Origin: Nisaea nitritireducens
GTDB taxonomy: Bacteria > Pseudomonadota > Alphaproteobacteria > Thalassobaculales > Thalassobaculaceae
Assembly: GCF_014904795.1 (NCBI RefSeq)
Contig: NZ_JACZFS010000005.1
Span: 1 to 39,199 of the forward strand
Reading direction: 5' to 3'
Length of the DNA stretch: 39,199 bases
Part shown: one piece after another, positions 25,384-32,669 of the stretch
Position numbering within the stretch: the stretch's first letter is position 1
Layout: every line of letters begins with the position of its first letter
Notes under the pieces: generated by a model
The model's database searches: none
The model's input: only the letters and a program-made list of their open reading frames with translations
Told to the model about the DNA's origin: nothing
Made by a program: the position numbers and the translations under genes

Positions 25384-26103
25384 TCAGCGCTGTTCACCCT
25401 CGGAAAGCAGGATTGTTTTCAAGCGGTCGTGAGAAAGCGTGGCAACCGCCTCGGTGAGGACGAGAGTGCCCCGATGCAGCACCGCGACCCGGTCGGCCAC
25501 AGCAAGAGCTGTGGCTGTGCTCTGTTCAGCCAGAAGGACGGCGGCGCCATCGTCCGCGAGCCGCCGGATGGCGGGAAACAGCTCCTGGCAGATAACGGGC
25601 GCAAGCCCGAGGGAGGGTTCGTCCAGCAGCAGGATGTCCGGGTTCTGCATCAGCGCGCGGGCGATAGCGACAACCTGCTGCTGTCCGCCGCTGAGGCTCC
25701 AGCTCTCCCGGTCGAGGATGGTGCCGAGCAGAGGGAAGAGTGCGCCGAGTTCGGCTATTCGTTTGAGGCGGTCGGCGTGCGGTGCCTGCATCGCGGCGTG
25801 CAGCGTGTCCGATACGGACATGCCGGGGAACAGGCGGCGCCCTTCGGGGCAATAACCGATGCCGAGCCGCGCCCGATCCGGTGTATCGGTGCCGGAGAGT
25901 GACTGGTCCCGGAAGAGGATTTCGCCATCCGTGAGCGTTTCCAGGCCCATGGCGGCCCGCAGCAGGCTCGATTTTCCGGCGCCGTTGAGGCCAATCAGGG
26001 CGACAATTTCGCCCGGCGCGACATGGAGAGTGAGGTTGCGCACAGCCATTGCGCCGCCTCGCCGCACCGAGACATCCCGGAAAGAGAGAAGAGGGGAGCT
26101 CAT
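25384..26103 (-). CDS. livF: ABC transporter ATPase, LivF-type
   Basis: A 239-residue ATPase with Walker A GLNGAGKSS (about 38-46), the LivF-typical IGYCPEGRRLFPGMSV with Q-loop replacement (about 83), canonical signature LSGGQQQVVAIARAL (about 138) and Walker B ILLLDEPSLGLAP (about 158-170). It is the second, cytosolic ATPase of the Liv-type transporter. The ATG overlaps the stop of the fused livM-livG gene (ATGA). The riboswitch at the head of the operon implies a thiamine-related substrate rather than branched-chain amino acids. Confidence 0.92.
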   Translation of the reverse strand: MSSPLLSFRDVSVRRGGAMAVRNLTLHVAPGEIVALIGLNGAGKSSLLRAAMGLETLTDGEILFRDQSLSGTDTPDRARLGIGYCPEGRRLFPGMSVSDTLHAAMQAPHADRLKRIAELGALFPLLGTILDRESWSLSGGQQQVVAIARALMQNPDILLLDEPSLGLAPVICQELFPAIRRLADDGAAVLLAEQSTATALAVADRVAVLHRGTLVLTEAVATLSHDRLKTILLSEGEQR

Positions 26104-27767
26104 AGCGGGCTCTCCCCGAAATAGGCGTTGATGGCCGCCGGGTCGCGGGCGACATCGGCGGGCGTTCCTTCGGCAACAACGCGTCCCGCACTGAGGCAGA
26201 TCACCCGGTCGGCCAGAGGCAGCAGGAAATCCATCGCATGGTCGATCAGTAGGATGCCGTGACCCGCATCCGCCAGCCGTTTCAGCAAGGCAGCAAGATT
26301 GGCGCGTTCCACCTCGTTCATCCCGGCCGCGGGCTCGTCCAGAGCCAGGACGGAAGCGCCGGCGGCAAGCGCGCGGGCGATTTCGAGATGCTTCAGTGCG
26401 GCAGGAGGCAGAGTTCCGGCGTTTTCGTTCGCGCGGTCTGAGAGCCCGGCTTCGGTCACGCGGGCCGCGGCGCTCTCACCTTCTGCCGTGACGGCTTCGA
26501 CGCTCTCCAGCACGGTCAGGTCCGGCGCGATTTGGGGATGCTGGAAGCTGCGGCAGAGACCGGAACGGGCGATGTATTCCGGAGGCTTGCCGGTAATGTC
26601 GGCATCGCCCAGCAGGATGCGCCCTCCATCCGGCTTATCGATGCCGGAGAGCAGGTTGACCAGCGTTGTCTTGCCGGAACCGTTCGGGCCGATCAGGCCG
26701 AGAATTTCGCCGGGGGCAAGGGTGAGGGAGACGCTGTCGAGCGCGGTCACGCCGCCGAACCGTTTTGAGACTGTCTCAACGGACAGTGTGTGAGGGGCAG
26801 GATCGCGCGGTGCCTCAGCATCGGCCGTCTCGACCGGGGGCATTTCGCTTTTCCCGAACAGGCCTGCAAGCCCGCGCGGAAGGAAGATGATGGCGGCGAG
26901 CAGGGCGGCGCCATAGACCACGAGATAATAGTCGGCAAAATCCCGGAACCATTCCGGCAGGTGGACGAGCAGCAAGGCACCGAGGACGGCCCCGAGAGGC
27001 GAGGCGCGTCCGCCAATCACGGTCATGGCGAGGATCAGCACGAGAACATGGAATTGCAGCACGTCTGGCGAGACGACGCCAACCGCATGCGCCTGCAACG
27101 CTCCGGCAAGGCCGCCGAGGGCCGCGCTGGCGACGAAGAAGCGAAAGCGGATCGCAGATCCGTCGATGCCGAGCGCGGCGGCGGCCAGCGGTGCTTCCCT
27201 TAGGGTCTCGACCTTGAGCCCACGCTGCCCGGCGGTCATCCGGTGAGAGACAGTGAGGGCAAGTCCGACGCAGGCCCAGACAAGCAAGGTCAGCGGTAAT
27301 CCATGCCCGAAGGAGAGGGTGCCTGTTTCGATTGGCGGAACCCCGTATAGGCCGTTCGCGCCGCCGGTGACGTCCGTCCAGTTGGTGGCGACCAGGAGGG
27401 CGAGCTGGGCGATGCCAAGGGTGGCGAGAGCGAAGTAGTGCGAGGCGAGGCGAAGCACCGGGATGGCGATGAGCGCCGCGAGAAGGCTCGGCAACAGAAC
27501 GCCTGCGGCCAGCGTCAGCGGAAACCCGAGGCCGAGTTCCAGCGCACCAAGACCCGCCGCATAGGCGCCGAGCCCGAAGAAACATCCTTGCGCCAGTGAC
27601 AGGGCGCCGAGACGGCCGAAGATGAGCTGATAGCCGATGGCGGCGATGGCATAGATCCCGGCGCGGGTCAGCACATGCAGCGCATAATCGCCGGCAAAGA
27701 ACAGGGCATAGAGCGCCAGCGCAATGGCGGCGACGCCCAGAGCCAGACGGGAGCGCGGATCAGACAC
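26100..27767 (-). CDS. fused Liv-type permease and ATPase (LivM-LivG)
   Basis: A 555-residue fusion. Residues 1-300 are a LivM-type permease with about nine hydrophobic segments and the family stretch IGYQLIFGRLGALSLAQG near 44. A Pro/Ala-rich linker (about 310-330) joins an ABC ATPase (about 333-555) with Walker A GLIGPNGSGKTT, a Q-loop (CRSFQHPQI), Walker B VLALDEPAAGMNE and H-loop LLIDHAMDF. The ABC signature is degenerate: TLPPAALKHLEIARAL stands where LSYGQQRRLEIARAL is usual. The GTG start at 27767 lies 8 nt inside livH. LivM-LivG fusions occur in alphaproteobacteria; the signature loss predicts one weak composite ATP site. Confidence 0.9.
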   Translation of the reverse strand: MSDPRSRLALGVAAIALALYALFFAGDYALHVLTRAGIYAIAAIGYQLIFGRLGALSLAQGCFFGLGAYAAGLGALELGLGFPLTLAAGVLLPSLLAALIAIPVLRLASHYFALATLGIAQLALLVATNWTDVTGGANGLYGVPPIETGTLSFGHGLPLTLLVWACVGLALTVSHRMTAGQRGLKVETLREAPLAAAALGIDGSAIRFRFFVASAALGGLAGALQAHAVGVVSPDVLQFHVLVLILAMTVIGGRASPLGAVLGALLLVHLPEWFRDFADYYLVVYGAALLAAIIFLPRGLAGLFGKSEMPPVETADAEAPRDPAPHTLSVETVSKRFGGVTALDSVSLTLAPGEILGLIGPNGSGKTTLVNLLSGIDKPDGGRILLGDADITGKPPEYIARSGLCRSFQHPQIAPDLTVLESVEAVTAEGESAAARVTEAGLSDRANENAGTLPPAALKHLEIARALAAGASVLALDEPAAGMNEVERANLAALLKRLADAGHGILLIDHAMDFLLPLADRVICLSAGRVVAEGTPADVARDPAAINAYFGESPL

Positions 27768-28653
27768 GGGCGCGTGCCCGCTCCGGGAGCAACCCGGAAG
27801 GCCGGAACACCAGCATGATCAGCAGCAAGGCATAGAGGAGGGCTTCGGCCACCAGGTAGGAGGTGAGCGCGGCGACAAGCGTCTCGAAGATGCCGATCAG
27901 CAGCGCGCCGATCACGGCCCCGTCGAGCCGTCCCCAGCCGCCGATGGTGACCGCGATATAGGCTTTCAGCATAAACAACCCGCCATCGTTCGGGCTGACG
28001 AAGAACTGGTTGGACAGCAACAGTCCGGCTGCGCCCGCAAGCGCGATGGCGAGCGCGAAAGAGAGGGTGATCATGCGCTTCGGGCGGATGCCGATGGCGG
28101 CGGCCATTTCGGGGTCCTGCGCCACGGCCCGCATCTGCCGCCCGGTCTGGGTGCGGCCGAGAAACAGGCCCGTGCCGGAAATCAGCACGGCGGCACAGAC
28201 CATCACGGCGATCTGCTGAAGCGAGATGGAGAGGGCGCCGACTGTCAGGCCATTACCGGAGATCAGCGGTGGTCCGGCGCGAGGCGCAGCGCCGAACAGC
28301 GCGTTTGCCAGATGCTGCAGCACCAGCCCGGCGGCGATGGTGCTGACAAAGACTGCAACCTGATGGCGTTTTCGGACGGGGAAATAGGCAATCCAGGCGA
28401 ACCCCGCCCCCATCAGTCCCATCAGGCCCATCACCAGCGGCAACAGCAGCAGGCCGGGCAATGCTGTCGCCTCGCCGATCAGCGGGGCGACGGCGATAGA
28501 CACGAAGCCGCCTGCCATGACCAGTTCGCCCTGGGCAAAGTTCACCGCACCCGCCGCATTCAGCACGATGACGAAACCGAGCGCGATCAGGGCATAGGCG
28601 GCCCCGAGAGCGAGGCCGTTCAGCAGGATCTGGGTGAAGGCGATGGCTGTCAT
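27760..28653 (-). CDS. livH: branched-chain amino acid-type ABC transporter permease, LivH-type
   Basis: A 297-residue polytopic permease. It has the LivH opening ILLNGLALGAAYALIALGF (about 9-27), AAGAVNFAQGELVMAGGF (about 34) and the C-terminal GGWGRLDGAVIGALLIG (about 243), all typical of the family. It overlaps the start of the livM-livG fusion by 8 nt and follows the binding-protein gene after 25 nt. Role: one of the two membrane halves of the TPP-riboswitch-controlled importer. Confidence 0.92.
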   Translation of the reverse strand: MTAIAFTQILLNGLALGAAYALIALGFVIVLNAAGAVNFAQGELVMAGGFVSIAVAPLIGEATALPGLLLLPLVMGLMGLMGAGFAWIAYFPVRKRHQVAVFVSTIAAGLVLQHLANALFGAAPRAGPPLISGNGLTVGALSISLQQIAVMVCAAVLISGTGLFLGRTQTGRQMRAVAQDPEMAAAIGIRPKRMITLSFALAIALAGAAGLLLSNQFFVSPNDGGLFMLKAYIAVTIGGWGRLDGAVIGALLIGIFETLVAALTSYLVAEALLYALLLIMLVFRPSGLLPERARARV

Positions 28654-28678
28654 GACTGGGGCAGTGCCGGGATGAGTC

Positions 28679-29794
28679 CTATTTCACGCCGCTGACATTT
28701 TCGTAACGGCGCTTGATCACAGGGACCGCGCTTTTACCGTCATAGCAAACCACCACCGCGTCATGCGCCATGTTGCCCTTGCCGTCGGATTTGTAGGTCA
28801 TGGCCAGCCCGTCATAGCTGTTGCTGGCGAGCCAGTCCCGCACTTCCGCGGCAGTCCTGGCGCCGGCGTTCTTCGCAGCGATCAACATGGAGACACCGTC
28901 ATACTGGGCCAGAGCGAAAGCGTCCGGCTCGGTGCCGAAACGGGCCCGGTATTCTGCCGTGAAATCCTCGACCTGACCTTCCGGCTCGGAGATGGGCGAG
29001 GAAGCGCTTTCGGCACAGACACCGGCGAGTTGCTTCGGCTCCAGCAGGGCAGCCGTGGTCGGCTGGTGCATGGCGGAGCCGGCAAGGATCGGCAGGGCGA
29101 TGTTCTGGTCCCGGGCCTGGCGGATCACCAGAGCGGTGGAGCCGGAATGCAGGTGCAGCAGGATCAGGTCGGGTTTGGCTTCCTGCATTCTTGTCAGGGC
29201 CGGGAGCATGTCCTTCACGGAGATGTCGATGGCTTCCTCGAATACCAGCGGTGCGCCGAGCTCCCGCATAATCCGGCGCAGATGTTCCGCGCCGCTCTGC
29301 CCGTAGGCGGTGGTTTGGTGCAGCAGAGCCGGGCGTTTGGCGCCGAGTTCCTCGATAGCGTATCGGGCTTGTGCGACCTTCACCACGCTGTCGCCCGGGA
29401 AGAAACGGAACACCCAGGGAATGCCGATCTCGGTGATCTTCGCCGTACCGGAAACGGTGAGCAGCGGCACACCGGCGCGACCGGCGATGGGCAGCATGGC
29501 CAGCATTTGCGTGCCAAGCATGGAGGCAACGGCCGCACTCGGCTTATCTTCCAGCGCCCGGCGCAACGCGGTGACGGCGCCCTCGGGCGAGGTGCCCGTG
29601 TCGGTCACTTCGGCGTCCAGACCGAGATCCTTGCCATAGCGCTCGATGGCAAGTACCGCGCCGTTGCGCTGGGACGTGCCTTCGAGCGATAGAAAGCCGG
29701 TGATCGGCACCAGAACGGGGATGGTTTCGGCTTTTGCGGTCAGACTTGTGGCCAGCAGCGCGGTCAGCGCGACGGCGGCGGATTTCAGGAACAT
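28679..29794 (-). CDS. periplasmic binding protein, LivK/HAAT-type, under a TPP riboswitch
   Basis: A 371-residue binding protein. A signal peptide (about 1-23, ending LTAKAE) is followed by a type I periplasmic fold: IPVLVPITGFLSLEG, SQRNGAVLAIE, ASMLGTQMLAMLPIAGRAGVPLLT in shortened form (key AGRAGVPLLTVSG), and YGQSGAEHLRR. It starts at ATG 29794, with GGAG at 29803-29806 eight nt upstream; an in-frame GTG at 29803 is less likely. Family ligands are usually aliphatic amino acids or amides, but the leader carries a TPP riboswitch. I therefore predict thiamine, a pyrimidine or thiazole precursor, or a thiamine breakdown product as ligand. Confidence 0.88.
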   Translation of the reverse strand: MFLKSAAVALTALLATSLTAKAETIPVLVPITGFLSLEGTSQRNGAVLAIERYGKDLGLDAEVTDTGTSPEGAVTALRRALEDKPSAAVASMLGTQMLAMLPIAGRAGVPLLTVSGTAKITEIGIPWVFRFFPGDSVVKVAQARYAIEELGAKRPALLHQTTAYGQSGAEHLRRIMRELGAPLVFEEAIDISVKDMLPALTRMQEAKPDLILLHLHSGSTALVIRQARDQNIALPILAGSAMHQPTTAALLEPKQLAGVCAESASSPISEPEGQVEDFTAEYRARFGTEPDAFALAQYDGVSMLIAAKNAGARTAAEVRDWLASNSYDGLAMTYKSDGKGNMAHDAVVVCYDGKSAVPVIKRRYENVSGVK

Positions 29795-29810
29795 TCCCGG
29801 CACTCCAATA

Positions 29811-29827
29811 GTCCCGCTCGGCGGAAC
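29811..29827 (-). promoter_or_regulatory. hairpin next to the binding-protein ribosome-binding site (possible riboswitch expression platform)
   Basis: On the minus strand GTTCCGC-CGA-GCGGGAC forms a 7-bp hairpin (one G-U pair) that ends four bases before the GGAG ribosome-binding site of the livK-like gene. No U-run follows, so a translational mechanism is more likely than intrinsic termination. Confidence 0.45.
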
Positions 29828-29880
29828 GGTAGATTCAAAATCGGGGCGAGAGGAATGTACGCGACCGCAAATGCAGTCTC

Positions 29881-29971
29881 GTGACGTCTCCCTGCGCCGG
29901 CATGACCCGGATCAAGTTCGATGGGTATCCTCTCAGTTCCGGCTACTAATTCCGAAACACCCCAGCATCAC
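29881..29971 (-). ncRNA. TPP riboswitch (THI element)
   Basis: Read on the minus strand, the 91-nt leader carries the TPP aptamer landmarks in order: GTGATG (P1 5' arm), GGGGTG at 29958-29963, CTGAGA at 29931-29936, TACCC, TTGATCCGG around 29907-29915, then ATGCCGGCGCAGGGA at 29889-29903 and CGTCAC closing P1 (pairs with GTGATG, one G-U). These match the conserved core of E. coli thiM/thiC aptamers. The variable P3 stem lies between GGGGTG and CTGAGA. It precedes the binding-protein ATG by 86 nt. In this family TPP binding turns the downstream operon off, so the transporter should be made when thiamine pyrophosphate is scarce. Confidence 0.93.
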
Positions 29972-29977
29972 GAGGCC

Positions 29978-30006
29978 AACCTGCGGCCCGGTCATAAACT
30001 TGTCAA
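29978..30006 (-). promoter_or_regulatory. candidate promoter for the riboswitch-controlled operon
   Basis: TTGACA on the minus strand (30001-30006) is a perfect -35 hexamer. A 17-bp spacer leads to CAGGTT (29978-29983), a poor -10. Transcription from it would begin near 29971, exactly at the first base of the riboswitch P1 helix, which supports the placement despite the weak -10. Confidence 0.45.
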
Positions 30007-30130
30007 GAGACGGTCGGGGAAGAAGCCGTGAGCAGATTGAACCGGATTAGTTCCACGGAGTGGTTTGTCCGACCGCGTCCCCAGCCTATTATGCGGCCAA
30101 CAAGAAAATCTGATGCGGAGGAAAAACCCA

Positions 30131-31195
30131 ATGTCGAAAATCAAAATCGCGGTGATCCCGGGCGACGGTATCGGCTGGGAGGTCATTCCGGAAGGCATCA
30201 AGGTGCTGGAGGCAGCGGGGGCGAAGTTCGGCATTGAGTATGATTTCACTGAATTCGACTGGAGCTGCGAGCGCTATAAGAAGACCGGCATGATGATGCC
30301 GATCGACGGCATCGATCAGCTGAAGCAATTCGACTCGATCTTTCTCGGCGCCGTCGGTTTTCCGGGCGTACCGGATCATGTTTCGCTCTGGGGCCTGCTG
30401 ATCCCGATCCGCCGGGAGATGGAGCAGTATGTCAATCTGCGCCCGATCCGGATGCTGAAGGGCATGAATTGCCCGCTGGCGAACCGGACCTCGGAAGATA
30501 TCGACTTCTATGTCGTGCGGGAGAATAACGAGGGGGAATACTCGTCCATCGGCGGGCGCCTGTTCGAGGGCACGGACCGCGAAATGGCGATGCAGGAGAG
30601 CGTCTTCACCCGGACCGGAACCGACCGGATCATGCGCTTCGCCTTCGAGCTCTGTCAGCGTACGGGCAAGAAGAAGGTGACTTCGGCGACCAAGTCCAAC
30701 GGCATCATTCACACCATGCCTTACTGGGACGAGCGCTTCGCGGCGATCTCGAAGGAATACCCGGATCTCGCGACGGACCAGTATCATATCGACATTCTGG
30801 TCGCGAATTTCGTGCTGCATCCGGACTGGTTCGATGTGGTCGTCGGCTCCAACCTGTTTGGTGATATCCTGTCCGATCTCGGCCCGGCCGTTGCCGGTTC
30901 TATTGCCATCGCGCCGTCCGCGAACATCAATCCAGAGAAGAAGTATCCCTCCATGTTTGAGCCGGTGCATGGCTCTGCCCCGGACATCGCCGGCAAGGGG
31001 ATCGCCAACCCGATCGGGCAGATCTGGTCCGGCGCCATGCTGCTGGAGCATCACGGGCATCAGGAAGCGGCGGACGCCATCGTTGCGGCCTGCGAGACGG
31101 TGATTTCAGGCGGTGGGCCGAAGACCCCGGATCTCGGCGGTCAGGCCACGACAGCCGATTTAGGCGATGCCATCGCCGCCGTGCTCCGGGACTGA
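30131..31195 (+). CDS. tartrate dehydrogenase-like NAD-dependent beta-decarboxylating dehydrogenase
   Basis: A 354-residue member of the isocitrate/isopropylmalate dehydrogenase family, closest in its motifs to tartrate dehydrogenase/D-malate decarboxylase. It has IAVIPGDGIGWEVIPEG at the start, LWGLLIPIRREMEQYVNLRP (about 90-110, where the substrate Arg residues lie), VVRENNEGEYSSIGG (about 134) and the metal site SNLFGDILSDLG (about 240). GSAPDIAGKGIANP is the NAD-binding segment. The ATG at 30131 is preceded by GGAGGA. A MaoC gene follows after 4 nt. D-malate dehydrogenase (DmlA) is the main alternative function. Confidence 0.85.
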   Translation: MSKIKIAVIPGDGIGWEVIPEGIKVLEAAGAKFGIEYDFTEFDWSCERYKKTGMMMPIDGIDQLKQFDSIFLGAVGFPGVPDHVSLWGLLIPIRREMEQYVNLRPIRMLKGMNCPLANRTSEDIDFYVVRENNEGEYSSIGGRLFEGTDREMAMQESVFTRTGTDRIMRFAFELCQRTGKKKVTSATKSNGIIHTMPYWDERFAAISKEYPDLATDQYHIDILVANFVLHPDWFDVVVGSNLFGDILSDLGPAVAGSIAIAPSANINPEKKYPSMFEPVHGSAPDIAGKGIANPIGQIWSGAMLLEHHGHQEAADAIVAACETVISGGGPKTPDLGGQATTADLGDAIAAVLRD

Positions 31196-31199
31196 TCTT

Positions 31200-31649
31200 A
31201 TGCAATCGCCCGTCTATTTCGAGGACCTGGAAATCGGCCAGGTCCTCCGCTCCCAGCGCAAGACCATGACGGAATCAGAGATCATCGATTTCGCCTGGAA
31301 ATACGACCCGCAGCCCTTTCATATCAGCGTGCCGGACGCCGAGGAGAGTCATTTCGGCGGCGTCATCTCCAGCGGCTTCCAGACCCTTGCCGTCAGCTTC
31401 AGGCTGGCCTGGCAGGCGAACGGGCTGCAGGCAACCAATCTTGGCGCCGGGACTATCGATCAGCTGAACTGGCTAAAACCGGTGCGGCCGGGAGACACGC
31501 TCAGTGTCGAGATGGAAGTGATGGAGAAGCGTCCCTCCCGCTCAAAGCCGGACAGGGGCTTCGTCCGTTTCAAGTACACGACCTTCAATCAGGACGGGGA
31601 GGCGGTGATGACCATGGAGTGCCCGCAGATCGTTTCTTGCCGTACATGA
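31200..31649 (+). CDS. MaoC-family dehydratase/hydratase (hotdog fold)
   Basis: A 149-residue hotdog-fold protein with the MaoC/R-hydratase motif: WKYDPQPFHISVPDAEES then HFGGVISSGFQTL (about 31-65), carrying the expected Asp and His of the active site. Members hydrate enoyl-CoA or related acyl thioesters; standalone ones have varied substrates. It follows the tartrate dehydrogenase-like gene after 4 nt and is probably translationally linked to it. The functional connection is not clear. Confidence 0.85.
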   Translation: MQSPVYFEDLEIGQVLRSQRKTMTESEIIDFAWKYDPQPFHISVPDAEESHFGGVISSGFQTLAVSFRLAWQANGLQATNLGAGTIDQLNWLKPVRPGDTLSVEMEVMEKRPSRSKPDRGFVRFKYTTFNQDGEAVMTMECPQIVSCRT

Positions 31650-31680
31650 CGGATCTGCGACTCTTCTGCGTCATTTTGTG

Positions 31681-31710
31681 GGTTTAGAGTCTCGGCGGAG
31701 TCTCTAAACC
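31681..31710. terminator. 30-nt strong inverted repeat after the MaoC gene
   Basis: GGTTTAGAG and CTCTAAACC are perfect 9-bp arms, extended by CTC/GAG around a GGCG tip. It lies 31 nt after the MaoC stop and 67 nt before the phnC start. Only two T follow on the plus strand, so it may be a terminator needing other help, a barrier to 3' decay, or an operator. Confidence 0.45.
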
Positions 31711-31754
31711 TTCATGACGTTGCGGCGTGCCGGTCAACGCTTCTGAGTAATGTC

Positions 31755-31776
31755 GCGGCCCTTGGGAAGGGGCCGC
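31755..31776 (+). promoter_or_regulatory. hairpin presenting the phnC ribosome-binding site in its loop
   Basis: GCGGCCC (31755-31761) pairs with GGGCCGC (31770-31776) around the loop TTGGGAAG, which contains the ribosome-binding site. The stem ends directly against the ATG at 31777, so folding would affect initiation. Confidence 0.5.
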
Positions 31777-32637
31777 ATGTCACATACTCAAAGCCAGCCT
31801 GTTATTCAGGTCACGAACGTCTCCAAGACATTTCCGAACGGACGCAGGGCGCTTGACGGGGTTTCGATCTCGCTTGATGCCGGGGAGATGGTGGCGCTGA
31901 TCGGTGCCTCCGGCTCCGGCAAGTCGACGTTGATCCGTCATATCGGCGGCCTGATCGTTGCCAACAAGGGCGCTGACGGTGGCGAAATCTCGGTGTTCGG
32001 CGATCTGGTGCAGGCTGGGGGCCGCCTGACCGGCGATGTGTCGCAAGTGCGCCGACGCCTTGGCGTCATCTTCCAGCAATTTAATCTGGTGCCGCGTCTG
32101 ACGGTGCTGACCAATGTGCTCGCTGGCCGGCTCGGCCGGATGCCGAAATGGCGCGGCACCCTGATGCAGTTCACGCACGTGGAAAAACAGCGTGCGATGC
32201 AGGCGCTCGGCCGTGTCGGTATTGCCGCGACAGCGCGACAGCGCGCGGCGACGCTCTCCGGTGGGCAGCAGCAGCGCGCCGCCATCGCCCGCTGTCTCGT
32301 CCAGGAATCCGAGGCCATTCTCGCCGACGAGCCGATTGCTTCGCTCGATCCGGCCTCGGCCCGGCGGGTGATGGAGACGCTCTCGGACATCAATCGCAGC
32401 GAGGGGACCGCCGTGCTCGTCTCTCTGCACCAGGTCGAATATGCGCGGCGTTACTGCAAGCGCACTATCGCCATGCGGGACGGCCGGGTCGTTTTCGACG
32501 GCCCGTCCCACGATCTCACCACTGCTTTTCTCCGTGAAATCTACGGCGAGGCCAGCGAAGAGCTGATCCTCCCCGATGCCGAGGATTTCGCAGAGGCACA
32601 TGAAGTGGCGGAAGAGCGGCTCGCCGCATCCGCCTGA
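31777..32637 (+). CDS. phnC: phosphonate-type ABC transporter ATPase
   Basis: A 286-residue ATPase of the PhnC group with Walker [10 protein letters not shown] (about 38-46), a Q-loop ([20 protein letters not shown], family-typical for PhnC), signature [15 protein letters not shown] (about 160) and Walker [21 protein letters not shown] (about 180). PhnC-like features are the [11 protein letters not shown] stretch and the [13 protein letters not shown]-loop. It powers import of phosphonates, phosphite or phosphate with the next two genes. The ATG at 31777 has a GGGAAGG site inside a hairpin loop; an ATG at 31750 is less likely. Confidence 0.93.
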   Translation: MSHTQSQPVIQVTNVSKTFPNGRRALDGVSISLDAGEMVALIGASGSGKSTLIRHIGGLIVANKGADGGEISVFGDLVQAGGRLTGDVSQVRRRLGVIFQQFNLVPRLTVLTNVLAGRLGRMPKWRGTLMQFTHVEKQRAMQALGRVGIAATARQRAATLSGGQQQRAAIARCLVQESEAILADEPIASLDPASARRVMETLSDINRSEGTAVLVSLHQVEYARRYCKRTIAMRDGRVVFDGPSHDLTTAFLREIYGEASEELILPDAEDFAEAHEVAEERLAASA

Positions 32638-32669
32638 ATCCATTTCCAGTATCAAGAGGAGCTGATCCC

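Noticed and set aside
27724-28695. Plus-strand open frame of about 320 codons rich in Gln, His, Asp and Gly
   Set aside because: Antisense to livH; the composition is typical of the reverse complement of membrane-protein codons.
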